Of a stretch of 64,000 nucleotides of DNA, positions 11,242 through 21,668 are shown piece by piece (position 1 is the stretch's first letter; each line of letters opens with the position of its first letter). The notes beneath the pieces are model-generated. The model made no database searches and had not been told where the DNA came from. It saw only the letters and a program-made list of their open reading frames with translations. The stretch is from contig NW_004624854.1 in NCBI RefSeq assembly GCF_000247695.1, positions 4,009,689 through 4,073,688 of the forward strand, read 5' to 3'. The stretch comes from Heterocephalus glaber. Lineage: Eukaryota > Chordata > Mammalia > Rodentia > Bathyergidae. The position numbers were made by a program, and so were the translations under genes.

Positions 11242-11403
11242 ATGTTGCAGAAACTCCCGAGACCATGCGCGGGTTCGGCCGCCGCCTCTGCCGCCCGCGC
11301 CCGCGGGTCGCCCTGTAGCCCGGCGCTGCCCGGCGCCCGCGCCCCCGCCCCTGCGCCCCTGCCCGGACGCCGCCCGCCGCCGCCGCGGAGTTGCGCGAAG
11401 TAG
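11242..11403 (+). other. Upstream ORF 3 in the TMEFF2 leader, 53 codons, ending 2 nt before the TMEFF2 start
   Basis: ATG at 11242 in a weak context (C at -3, T at +4); the peptide begins MLQKLPRPCA and becomes Ala/Pro/Arg-rich. It stops at TAG 11401-11403, leaving only GC before the TMEFF2 ATG at 11406. Ribosomes that translate it would have almost no room to reacquire an initiator before the main start, so it should compete with TMEFF2 translation. As I recall, upstream ORFs in human TMEFF2 are reported to control its translation in response to eIF2-alpha phosphorylation; I cannot confirm positional correspondence here. Confidence 0.65.
11265..11318 (+). other. Upstream ORF 4 in the TMEFF2 leader, 17 codons
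   Basis: ATG at 11265 has A at -3, the best -3 base among the upstream starts. It reads MRGFGRRLCRPRPRVAL and stops at TAG 11316-11318. It overlaps upstream ORF 3 in a different frame and is in the same phase as TMEFF2 but closed by its stop. Confidence 0.6.
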
Positions 11404-11405
11404 GC

Positions 11406-11574
11406 ATGGTGCCCGGGGAGTCCCCGCGGCCGTGTGGCTGGAGCCTCGGCGAGGGCGTCTGCTGGCTGCTGCTGCTGCCCGTTCTGCTGCTCCTCGCGGC
11501 CCGGCCGGCCAGGCTCGCCGCCTTCCCTACCTCCCTCAGCGACTGCCAGACACCCACCGGCTGGAACTGCTCCG
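11406..11574 (+). CDS. TMEFF2: TMEFF2 coding exon 1 (signal peptide and N-terminus)
   Basis: This exon encodes residues 1-56 plus the first base of a Gly codon. The ATG at 11406 is chosen because it begins the recognisable TMEFF2 N-terminus and has G at -3 and G at +4, a strong initiation context. The same frame opens upstream only from a TTG at 11391, which has no support. Residues 1-39 look like a signal peptide: a polar start, then a leucine-rich core (LLLLPVLLLL at 21-30), then small residues with likely cleavage before F40. The mature start FPTSLSDCQTPTGWNCS contains C47 and C55 and an N-glycosylation sequon, N54-C55-S56. The donor is CCG|GTGAGT at 11574/11575, leaving phase 1. The signal peptide differs from my memory of the human protein (more Pro, Gly and Ala), while the mature start looks identical, which is normal for this gene. 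Confidence 0.95.
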
Positions 11575-13685
11575 GTGAGTCGGGGCCCGGCCCGCCGCCT
11601 CCGACCCGGTCCGTCGCTGTCCGACCCGGTCCCCCGCCTCCGTCCTGGTCCCGAGGCGCGGGCCCCGGGGTGCGGGGTGCGGGCCGGGCCGGGCCGAGGG
11701 CAGGGGCGGGCACCCGCGTCCGCTTCATTTGGAGCGGCGAGAAATTTGAGGAATATGGAACGGGATGGGTTTCCACCTTCGCGGAGGAAAGCACTGATCC
11801 TAGGGGAGACACCGAAAACCTTTTCCCATCATTAATGCAAAAGTCTGGCTAGGATGAGTGAGAAAGAACTTTATGCGAAAGAGCAAGCGAGAAAACAATA
11901 AATCAGACGGAGACTGCAGTGGAATCCTTGGCTCCTGGCAGAAAGTGCCACGAGGGTGCGAAGGTCTCGCATGCAAGACCCGGTCGCGCCGCGGAGTAGG
12001 AAGGAAGTAGATTCCAAGAGAACCTATTTCTCTGTCTCCCTCCCTGAGCCCCTCTCCCTCTCTCTCTGACTGCGAACGAGGTTGATCGTGCAGTCAGAGA
12101 CCCCCCTCTTCTGGCTCCCCAGGCTCCTGGGCGACGGGCCGGGCGCCCGCAGGCTGGCGGCGGTGATCCACCACGGCCGGCCGCGATCCTCCGTTGCTGC
12201 AGAGGATCCGGTGGAGAGGCTGCGGCGCTCCTCTTGCCTGCTCAGTCACTTCAGAGTCCGAGGGCTGAGCTCCGCCAGGCTTCGCTCCGCTAAAGCCTCC
12301 TAATTAAACAGGGCCAGAGGATGGGAGCTGCTGCCTCCACCTCGCAGGCTTCGCATTTCAGTGTGACTCCCTGTAGGATACCTGGAGGATCTGGGGTGCG
12401 ATTCTGTTGGCATTTCCAACTCCATTCACACGCCAGGATGTTGTCCTCCGGGCTCTGATCTGTTCTACTTTTGTGCAAGCCTGTATATAATTTTCCGTCT
12501 GCTATCAGTGTAATTCTGCTACAGTTAAATCTGGCTCTGAATGAAGTGGCCTTCAGGGATGTATTGGATCCCAAGACTATGCAACTTTTGAGAGGAGAGT
12601 ATGACTAACTGTAACTGACAGGTGGAAGAATATGTGGTTCTGAGTTATTGCTAAGGTAAAATTCCAAGAGGAAAATTATTATGCATCAGTCTGATTTCTT
12701 TTTCCTTTTCAAAACAAGTTGAGATTCACGACCCTATTCGATTTGGGTCAATGAATTGAAATTGTTCTGGTCTTGATCATTTCTAAATTTGACGTTTTTA
12801 TAAGACAACATGTTTCTTTAACTTATTCTTGGTTCGAGCATGCATATATGCTGTTTTTGAAAGGATAAGTTCTACTTTGCAGATACCTAATCACTTTTTA
12901 GGTGTTTTGTTACAGTGATATTAAAAACCTCCCAAATCAATTGCTTCAAATGCTAATGGCATTTTAGTCCAACCTGACTGATTTGTTCCAAACTATAGTA
13001 TTGTTTTAGGAAATAAATAACTTACGTGTGAAATTGGCATTGTCAATCAAGAAATTCATTATTCGCTAGATATCTTAAAGGGATCTGCACAAACTAAGAA
13101 GAATGAATAGTTTCCCAGCAGATTGTCTTCACTGGCCCCCACCACACTGCTAATTTAGAGGTGATCAATCTTCATTTGTGCCAGACAGACCATCACAGAA
13201 AACACTGTGCCTGTTTATCTTTATTATTGGGGCTTTGTTTCCTCTTTGTCTGGAGAAATTCCAGAGAAGAGGTTGCTTCAGACCTTCAAAAACAAAAGAA
13301 CGATTAGAGATGGAGAAATGGTAAAATGGCTCAGATCTTCATCAGCTTTTTTCCAGAATGTTGAGGTTTGGGGTCACAAATACAGTCCACTTAAGGAGGA
13401 AAAAATGAGCTAGGAAGCATGTCTCAAACTTTCATTCACTGCTGTCAGTGTTAACTCAAGCTGAAATAAAACAGCAGTATCAGAAGGAGAATTAACCAGA
13501 AAAGAAATGTGAGAATCACTGATCATATAACTAGACTTTGAGGTTATCAGCAGAGTGACCTTGTAGAACATGTGGTTGTTGGAATCCAAATTTCTAACAG
13601 CTCATTAAAAGCTACAAGATTGTGCTTTTGTATTAAAATCTGTAACATGTTTTTAAATAACTGGGGTGTTCTCTTTAAATTTAAG
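11575..13685 (+). other. TMEFF2: TMEFF2 intron 1 (2,111 bp)
   Basis: The first 150 bp are extremely G-rich and belong to the CpG island; CpG-bearing sequence continues to about 12240. A pyrimidine-rich CTCTCC tract lies at about 12035-12070. From 12600 to the acceptor the DNA is AT-rich and unremarkable. I see no clear interspersed repeat in it. Confidence 0.9.
11660..11710 (+). promoter_or_regulatory. Dense G-run cluster at the start of intron 1
   Basis: Nine runs of three or more Gs in 51 bp on the coding strand (starting 11660, 11667, 11674, 11681, 11686, 11691, 11698, 11703, 11708), with loops of 1-4 bases. This is a strong G-quadruplex candidate in DNA and nascent RNA, 85 bases after the exon 1 donor. 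Confidence 0.7.
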
Positions 13686-13795
13686 GTTATGATGACAGAG
13701 AAAATGACCTCTTTCTCTGTGACACGAACACCTGTAAATTCGATGGCGAATGTTTGAGAATTGGAGACACTGTGACTTGCGTCTGTCAGTTCAAG
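13686..13795 (+). CDS. TMEFF2: TMEFF2 coding exon 2 (first half of follistatin-like module 1)
   Basis: This 110-nt exon completes the split Gly codon and encodes residues 57-93, from GYDDRENDLF to TCVCQFK. The acceptor is TTTAAG|GTTAT and the donor is TTCAAG|GTAAG; both fit consensus, and exon 1 (169 nt) plus exon 2 (110 nt) gives 93 whole codons. Cysteines at 68, 73, 79, 88 and 90 form the small EGF-like (FOLN-type) front part of a follistatin module, which continues directly into the Kazal part in exon 3. The exon ends in phase 0. Skipping it would shift the frame, so it should be constitutive. The coding part lies inside a 92-residue open frame on the opposite strand, which I regard as chance. 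Confidence 0.95.
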
Positions 13796-16319
13796 GTAAG
13801 ATGTCTTCTCTTTGCATCTTCTCATTCCTTAAAGAGACTACAAAGCAAGTATCTGCCTTTGCAACCTATCACTTGGCAATTTATAGCAATGCAAGCTAAG
13901 AGGAAAGCTGGCACCAAGCAAATACTGGCAGGAGAGCCAGCTGATGTCAAGAAGACATATGCTTGTTGGAGAACTGGATATGCCAGAGTTATAAATGCTG
14001 CTAGAGGTAGAAAGCTTCAGGTTGTGCTGTGGGGATGCCGAAGGAAAATTGTTTCTCTCACCCTTCTTGCATGCATGTTGTATGTCACCTGACTGGAGGA
14101 AATAGTCACGATACTCAAGGGGTACCGTGTGTGTTTGCACTTTTGTTCTGTTTGGCTGGAGCTCTCATCTTTTGATGTTATTGCTTTGTTTTAATGACAT
14201 TGGGCTTCATTATCATGACAATCTGATTGAGTTTCTAAATGAACTGCTAGTAGTAAGGTGACATCAAAACTACTGTGCTAGTTGGGAAGTCATGGGCCTT
14301 GTTACTGTATGCTCACTTCTTCATGGATACCAATTCTGTTGGAGATAAAGCTCCCATGAATCCATTTGAGCACATACAGCCACAAGTCATCTCACGAACG
14401 TCAGAAAGATGTACTTTGTCTTGGGTTACAAAGGTTTTCAAAAATTAAGACAAAAAAGGAGGTTGCAAACTAGATTTCATCAAACTAGGTTAGTAATGTC
14501 TACAAAAGATAAGACTCTTAATGTTGTTATTATAGCCATCATTTGTCAATGCTTTCTATCATGTAAATTAAAAACCTCTCTCTTTCAAACTATTTGCATA
14601 ATTACATATACTTTTGAATTGCATAGATGTTTCAGTAATATACTATATTCATACTATACTATATTGAGGGTTCTTGAATTACTATTTACTATTTAAAATA
14701 CACTTGGACATCCAACATAAGACTCAGCCAGGAAATATGCATAAAAACAAAACTATATATATGTTATCAGGGACAGTTTCCAAGACTGTAAGGAAAAACA
14801 AAGAAATAGAACAAATCAAAACACTAAACTCAAACTCAACCCTAAATATCTGGGTTCATTTGTGATATTTAGAATTAATAAATTTAAATATGTTAGATTG
14901 AATTCAACCTCTCAGTGTGACAGATAAGGAAATTCACCGTTAAAGGTGGTTTGAGTGATTTGAGCTAAAATCTTCAAAGACATTATCTTCTTCTTTCTAA
15001 GAAACAAAGCCAAACTACTGATACTTGTGAAGTGCTCCATCTCCTGGTGTTCAGGGCCTGCTATGACTGTACTGTGGTCCTTCAGACCATGTTACCATGC
15101 TAGAAACATAGTTCTGCATGCTGCAGATACGTACAATACCAGATTCCAAAGTCTCCACCAGACTGAACCGTGTAATTTTGCTCTTTCAATGAACTACATG
15201 AGAGAAATGGTGCACGAGAAATCCCCATTCATACTTTTTCCAAATGTTAACTAAAGGAAAGAAAAACAATGCGACAAATCACCAATTAAAGGCCCACAGG
15301 TCTTTGTGGGAATTTTTTCCCTTTAATTTTGTGATTTCCATAAATTTGGCTTTTTTGCAGCCAATGATAGATATAAGCAAACTCATAAACCTTATAAAGT
15401 GAACCAGCAAGAAAGCTCCGCACATGGCAAGTCATGGTTCTTAGATTTTACCAGGGCTGAAGGCTGGACTGAACTGATAGAACTCTTAAATTGTTGAAAG
15501 CAACTACATGGAAATGCATCATTTTCACATTAAAGGAATTGTGCTCAATTTTTAGCCACCACAGAAGATTTGAGTAAAATTTTTATCAACAAAGATATTA
15601 GTGTTTTTCATGTATTGGTCAACTACATTTATCATTAATTTAAATAGTTGTTGAATGGAATAGATGGGGGCCAGTTAATACAAGTTTAAATAGGAAATTG
15701 AAATGTAAATGTCCTATCCTGTAGCATTTTAAGCTTACTATTGGATTCCTACTGCTATGCATGCAACTATTGCAGTAGTTGTCAGTTTGGCTTGAGGAAG
15801 TAAACGTCATCTTCCTAATGGAAAATGTAGACTTTGCATGTATGCAGAATATATAATGGCTGATTAAATTGAAATTAGAGAAAATGTAGTACATACATAG
15901 GGTGGTTAAAGCTAAAAGTGTCTTGACTTAGTCTATTACCAATACTTCCACATGAATTTGAGGGTTTTGTTGGTTTGGTTTGTTCTGGGTGGGCCACTCT
16001 AGTATCTGATAAAAAGGCGAGAGCCTGGAAAGTTATTGTTTTACTTACAGTTCCCAACTTGCATTTCTCTTGTACCTTAAGATGCAACCATGAATTCTTC
16101 CATACAAAATAGAATTCAAACTTAGTCTTTCTGGCCGAGACACAGTTTTCGAAGAGAAATGGGCACATATGTATATAATCTATGTCTTCCAATTTGGATT
16201 ACGGTTGAAGCACTAAAGTGAAAATAAATTTACTTTCACTTCTTTAGATAATTTTGAATAAACCATTCTCTATTCTTAAAACATATTATCACATTTATTT
16301 CTTGCAATTGGATAAGATC

Positions 16320-16430
16320 ATTATTTTCTCTTCCTTGAAAAGATGGGGATGTTAAGGCCCGTAAATATAAGTGATTTACAACTAAGTGGTGATTCTAGAG
16401 TATGAACCTAGGTCTTTTCACATTAACCAT
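16320..16430 (-). repeat. MIR-type SINE relic
   Basis: Reverse-oriented MIR blocks: 'aaaagatggggatgttaaggc', 'aagtgatttacaac', 'taagtggtgattctag', 'tgaacctaggtcttttcaca'. Confidence 0.6.
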
Positions 16431-16526
16431 TTTTTCCTCAAAATATTCTACATGTAAACAAGCATATCAGTAACACAACAAGAATGCCAGGTAGTTGTAG
16501 GTAACTGCCAAGATCCAAAGCAAAAA

Positions 16527-16757
16527 CAAGTTGAGCATCCCTAATCTGAAAATCCAAATTCCAAAATGATCTAAAATTCAACATGCTGCTCAAAATGTTT
16601 TGAATTTTGAGCATTTTACAATTTGGGTTTTTAGGTTAGGGGTGCTCAAGAATAAAATCTATGCAAATATTTCAAAATCCGCAAAACTCCAAAATCTGAA
16701 ACATTTCTTGTCCCAATATTTTTGGATAAGGGACCAAAAATACAGAATGTACTCTTG
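16527..16757 (-). mobile_element. Tigger-type (TcMar) non-autonomous DNA transposon relic
   Basis: The left end, CAAGTTGAGCATCCCTAATC, and the right-hand 'tgtcccaatatttttggataaggga' correspond, in inverted orientation, to the ends of a mammalian Tigger-family MITE whose termini resemble 'gttgagtatcccttatcc'. The interior carries the typical repeated 'ccaaaatc' and 'ttttgaattttgagcatttt' blocks. The right terminus looks altered by a short insertion or by divergence. Old and inactive; the subfamily is not assigned. Confidence 0.75.
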
Positions 16758-17124
16758 TACAACTCATTCTGAGGTGGTAATATGAATTTGAAAATATCCT
16801 GTGATCTCTTATACCCTGCCTTTCTGTCTTTATACCAAATGGTATGCTGGTCAATCTGGTTCTGCACTTTAGAAGTTTGGAAGAAGTAGGTAGATGATCA
16901 ATAGATGCATGAAAGAAAAAAGGAAGATAGGAAGGGAAAAAAATGGAAGGAAGATGGTGGGAGAGAAACATATTGTTATTCTTAGTGCTGGTCATGCAAT
17001 AATCAATGATCACTTCATAATTTAAAAATATGATGAAGCCTTATGCTTTTCAGGTATTATCTAATTCCACTACTAGATATTTTCATTTAATAAGCCATGC
17101 TTTAGATCTGCAGATGTTCCGGTT

Positions 17125-17400
17125 AGTAGGGCTGCATAACAAATAGCCCAGAATTTAGCAGTTTAAGTCAGCGAACATTTATTTTACTCATGAATCTGCA
17201 GTTGGACAAAGCTCATTGGAAACAGCTCCTCTTACTGCCTTTTCATTGGCCAGGCAGTGGGGGACTAACGCAGAGGTTGCTGCTCTGCTCGTCTCAGGTT
17301 CTAACTCATATCTACCAGCCTCAGGCCTTGGTTCTCCTCCACGTTGGTCTCTTTGTATGGGCCATTCTGGGCTTCTGCGTAGCACATGGCTGGGTTTCAA
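17125..17400. repeat. Old interspersed repeat, class unresolved
   Basis: It starts 'gggctgcataacaaatagccc', then 'agcagtttaag' and 'gcgaacatttattttactcatg', a succession found in a common, ancient, medium-reiterated mammalian family. I recognise the pattern but cannot assign the class with confidence. Confidence 0.4.
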
Positions 17401-18080
17401 GGATGAACATCCGGAGGGAGTGATGGAGCCAGGTAGAAGTTGTATCTTTTAATGGTGCAGCCTGGGAAACCACAGAGAGCCACTTTTGCCATGGTTAGAA
17501 GCCTGCCACAACATCTTTGTATTTAAGACACTGTAGTCACAGAAGTCAAAGTTACTTGAGAAGTGGTCAAAGGACTGCAACATACGCAGTTTTTTAATCT
17601 TTTTTGTTTTTTGGAAGAGAAATATACCGTATCCCAAACTGTTCTTCCTAAGCCTTTGACAACTGGGAATATAACAGAATTCACTTAACATCTGTTGAGC
17701 ACGGTCTACATGCCAGACTCTGTGGAAGGTGCAGGCAATAGATAAAACAGAAGACGTACATGACTTCCAAATGCTGAAACCTCAGCTAAAATAGGGCCTT
17801 ATTAAACAAATAAGCAACAAATCATATGAAAAACTTCTAACATTATTCTTTTACAGTAGAAATGAATTCCATATATTCCAGTGTGTCAAGTTATTGAATC
17901 CATTAGTGTAGTACCTTGCTGATTTCTTAAGCACTATAGAAATTTTGGACCAGAATCATTTTATTGAAAAACACATATTTGGAAAATTAACTTAAGATTT
18001 TTTAAAACATCTTAAGAAATATAGAGTCCCTTTCTCTTCTGAGATAAAGTTTGCACAACACATACATTTATGGACTTAGC

Positions 18081-18215
18081 CATCTGGTCCCGAGTCTTGT
18101 TTTATCTTTTACCAGCCAAATACATGGCCTTTAGTAAGTCATTTAACATCTGAGCTTGTCCCTTCATCAGACACAGCAATGTCATGATTACTATGGAAAA
18201 CTATTTCCAATAATT
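18081..18215 (+). repeat. MIR-type SINE relic
   Basis: The order of 'tttaccagccaaatacatggcctttagtaag', 'tcatttaacatctgagc' and 'ttgtcccttcatcag' follows the MIR core, forward orientation. Confidence 0.6.
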
Positions 18216-21185
18216 TGGCGAGTTTCAGTGCAATAGTTAGCCTGTTTTCATACTACTTTCCTTTGTTTTCTAATTCTAGAAGTGCCATATGCCAGTAATG
18301 TTACATGTTAACTTTGCTGATATACAAATCAGGAAGGTAGATAGTTTACATTTTTATAAATGCTTTTCTGTAGTATTTCATATTTTAATAACATATCCCA
18401 GTTAACTATTTCAAATGGAGAAATTAAGCTATGAAGTTATTAAATATTTAATCACTGAATAATGTGCAAAAGGTTCTGCACCAAACAGTGAGAGAAGTTG
18501 GAGAACCTAGGACTAGATTCCTACCCTTGAGCTGTAATGATTTTGCGTATTCTTTCTTTTTGGGTTATTCATATTAATGAGTGCAAGTCATGGTACTAAG
18601 GGCCAAAAGCATCGTGGTGATAATCTACAGTTAAGCTCTTCTCAGCTCCATACAAATCTCCCTTTTGGCTTGTGCCTGGGACTTGGCAGCTCTGTTTTTA
18701 GCACTGTTCACATTTGGCTTACTGCACTCTTCAGAAGCGACATATGAGCTCTCTATCAGTTTATTCGATATTTTAAGATGCCTATCAGCATTGTGTAATA
18801 GCACTCGACAGGGATAATAAATACTTCCCACTCCCCACTCCCAGTCCCCCCACTCTACATTTTTGTAATCTGCAGCAGTACATGATAAGGATGAAGAGAG
18901 CAATTTTAGGGACTGAGCAGAAGAAAAAAGGGACAAAATACTCCACTCCTGAAGAATTGTAACTGGAGTCAAATAAGGAGATTCAGAGATGACCCCAGCC
19001 ACGGGCAAGGGTTAAGGGTGCTGGAACGGAAGCATGAGAAGTTAGCTAGTCCCGCCATCCACACTAATTTTGTCTCTCGTGTGTCTACTGCAGGAGTTAG
19101 CAAGTCTGTTGCCCATAAGGGTACCAGCTGTTGCTTCTTCCTGATCTCTCTTTTATGTACTCAGATATCATAGCAGTGTTCATGAGCCTCACAAACCCTA
19201 CCCACAGGCTCCTGTCCCGGGTCCTGAACACAGCACATGCAGCAAGCCCCTAGCCACCCATCCACTGGCCTCGCTGGCCACCGTTCTCACAGGAACACTG
19301 GCCCCATTGATTCCTTTGCTCTTCGGTGCTGCTGTCGGAACAGTCTGCCATTCACTGCCACTTGGCTACTGCCTTCTGTCTCGATAGCAGCAGAGATGCT
19401 CCGGCCTGACTTCAAATGTAAATCAATATATATGTGAACATGTTTTAAAATGTGTAATTAAACACACAATAATATATAATTAAATATTATATAGTATACA
19501 TATTTCCCCTTAATAAGGTGTTACCTGGTCAGAAATGAATTGCTTATTGAGTTCAAGATTAGTGAAAGCTTAGCAAACAGTTCCAGTCACATCAGTTTTT
19601 AAAATATATCACATAGTCTGAATCTAGAAACCATTCATCTATCTAAGGAAAGGAATTTTTATACAGAGGACTTCCAGAATGTCTAGATTATGAATTGTAT
19701 GAAATAAGGATAAAGAAGATTTGTAAAATATGTGATAAATCATCCTGTTAGCAGTTATTGCCATCATAATTTGAGTACCATACTGTTTAAATTTATAGTG
19801 TGAGGGAAAGTAGATCAAAATTAGCAACATATAATATTTATCTTATTCACTGATAAAAAGTAAGAGTCATAAGACTTTCATTTCAGAGAACATTGACTTA
19901 CTCCATTTGTAAATTTGTCAGAATGACTAAGCTATTATATAAAAGCAAAGAGCGAGAAGTAAATAGTTGATTTGGAGTATGGAAATATATACATTATCAA
20001 AAATTAGAACATAAAGATTTATCTTTTGTGCTTGACAATCAGATACTCAGTTTATTTTTATTTTTTCCATAAATCATTGACTAGAGGTGTACTTGTGATA
20101 GTTTTAGGCTTACTATCATATAAATTAAAACTAAAACTTCAGAGCCACCCCATTAAATCATTGTGTTTTTGTGTGTATCATGAACTCATAGCCCATCAAA
20201 AGTCCAAATATTTTACTTAAAATTGAAAAAAGAAAATTGTCTGCACATGTATCTGTATGAATGATCTTCCTTACTTAGTTTCTGGCATAGGTAAGCGTTT
20301 ATAAATACTCATCTTAATCATTACATTTATCATAATTAAACAATGAAGTGCATCAGTAGTAGTAATCATGAGATAATCACGTCTCTGGTGTAATTAGCAG
20401 GTATAGGATACAGCCAAGTATCTCTAATGCCTCAGAGTGTGATTATACTATGATGACTATACCCAGTGGGATGCCTAATTTCCATTGCAAACATGTGTAC
20501 TTTTATAATAATATTTTTTAAATGAACTCTTTCCAAAATGTGTATTAATAATCATACTTTGGAGTAGTCAGTGAAGTTTACATATAGTTCAATAAGTGTT
20601 TAATTTTTTCTCTGTATTCCATAATCTTGATTTTAGATAGTATGTACATCAGTATACACTGCTTTAAAGATACATAAAATGAATTAGTAAATCAATATAT
20701 TATCTGAATATCTAAAAATTTGTGAAGTTGAAAAGTCAATAGGAAAAAACCACTGAAGAGTAATTTAATTTTTTGCATTTCAGTGAAACATTTCTGCTCT
20801 AAGCACAGATAATCAGCTTTTTTGAATACATTGAACACTGTAGTATGGTTTAACTTTTTTTCTACCAAGTCAGTTGGGCTATAAAGCAGAAAAAGAGTCT
20901 TACATAGTTTTGATTTTTTTGATGCTGTATCTTCTGCCTGATCCTTCTTCAGTCACTGTTGGAATCACCAATTATTTTTGTTCCTCTGTCTAAATCGGCT
21001 GACAGGTTAGGTGGCTGGATGCTGCCATCTTTCAGTGATGCGCTCACAGGGTTAAAGACTTAGGGGTCCCAGGGGAATCATGGAGAATGAGGACGGGGTT
21101 TGTTTTGTCAGGGATTACTTGTGTTCTGGGTGCTCCGGGACCTCAGACTGCATCACTAACCCACGCTCACGCCCATGTGTTCCAG

Positions 21186-21315
21186 TGCAACAGTGACTAT
21201 GTGCCCGTGTGTGGCTCCAATGGTGAGAGCTACCAGAACGAGTGCTATCTGCGACAGGCTGCATGCAAACAGCAGAGCGAGATCCTCATGGTGGCAGAAG
21301 GGTCGTGCGCCACAG
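21186..21315 (+). CDS. TMEFF2: TMEFF2 coding exon 3 (Kazal part of follistatin-like module 1)
   Basis: This exon encodes residues 94-136 plus the first base of Asp137. The acceptor is GTTCCAG|TGC and the donor is CACAG|GTATG. It supplies the Kazal-like core: C94, C102, then six residues to Y109, three more to C113, six more to C120, and finally C134. The central segment, VCGSNGESYQNEC, is a typical Kazal/follistatin signature. Differences from the human sequence as I remember it are conservative (for example N to S in the third residue of the exon, and V/S to M/A near the end). From family knowledge, the follistatin modules are implicated in growth-factor binding (PDGF-AA for this protein) rather than in protease inhibition. 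The 130-nt length shifts the ending phase to 1, which matches exon 4. Confidence 0.96.
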
Positions 21316-21648
21316 GTATGTGCGTGATCCCCCGTGGCCCGGGTAGACTGAACCCCAAACTCCAAACCCATGCCTGGTGTTTCCTGATAGGTTTTCTCCA
21401 GACAGTTCAGGCCATGCACTGACTAAGCAGGCCTCTTATTCTTTGGTGTAAGGCATGAATTATTCTTCTTCCTTTTCTTTTTATATCTGAAATCACTTCT
21501 GGGAGATAGAGGAAATGTCTCCTAAGAACACTGGTAGATTTAAATATGTATATTATTTAATAAAGTGCAGATAGTTGAGTAACATAATTGAATAGATTGA
21601 ACATTGACAAGAATTCTTGATTGTCCACCCAGATACATGTATAAAGAA

Positions 21649-21668
21649 ACTGATGGATGGATGGATGA
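21649..21668. repeat. (GATG)n microsatellite, short
   Basis: About four tandem GATG units. Confidence 0.8.

Larger units (their letters stand above)
10380..12240. promoter_or_regulatory. TMEFF2: CpG island covering the TMEFF2 promoter, leader, exon 1 and start of intron 1
   Basis: Very high GC with dense unmethylated-type CpGs, strongest from about 10380 to 11720, with a shoulder to about 12240. It contains the CCAAT box, E-box, G-run motifs, the 5' leader and exon 1. No TATA box is visible at a suitable place, so initiation is probably dispersed. From general knowledge, this island in human TMEFF2 (also called HPP1/TPEF) is frequently hypermethylated in tumours. Long open frames here on several frames (up to 292 codons) arise because GC-rich DNA has few stop codons. 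Confidence 0.9.
13796..21185 (+). other. TMEFF2: TMEFF2 intron 2 (7,390 bp)
   Basis: AT-rich DNA holding two MIR relics (16320, 18081), a Tigger-type DNA transposon relic (16527) and an old repeat of unresolved class (about 17125-17400). A moderately GC-rich patch at 19000-19410 has several CpGs but nothing recognisable. 13800-16300 and 19440-21180 show no identifiable feature. Confidence 0.85.

Noticed and set aside
11391..11405. N-terminal extension of TMEFF2 from a TTG at 11391
   Set aside because: The ATG at 11406 has a strong context and begins the known TMEFF2 N-terminus; nothing supports non-ATG initiation.
10156..11578. Several overlapping long open frames (up to 292 codons) on both strands around 10.1-11.6 kb
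   Set aside because: They are Arg/Pro/Gly/Ala-rich, overlap each other in several frames and lie in a CpG island where stop codons are rare; none resembles a protein family.
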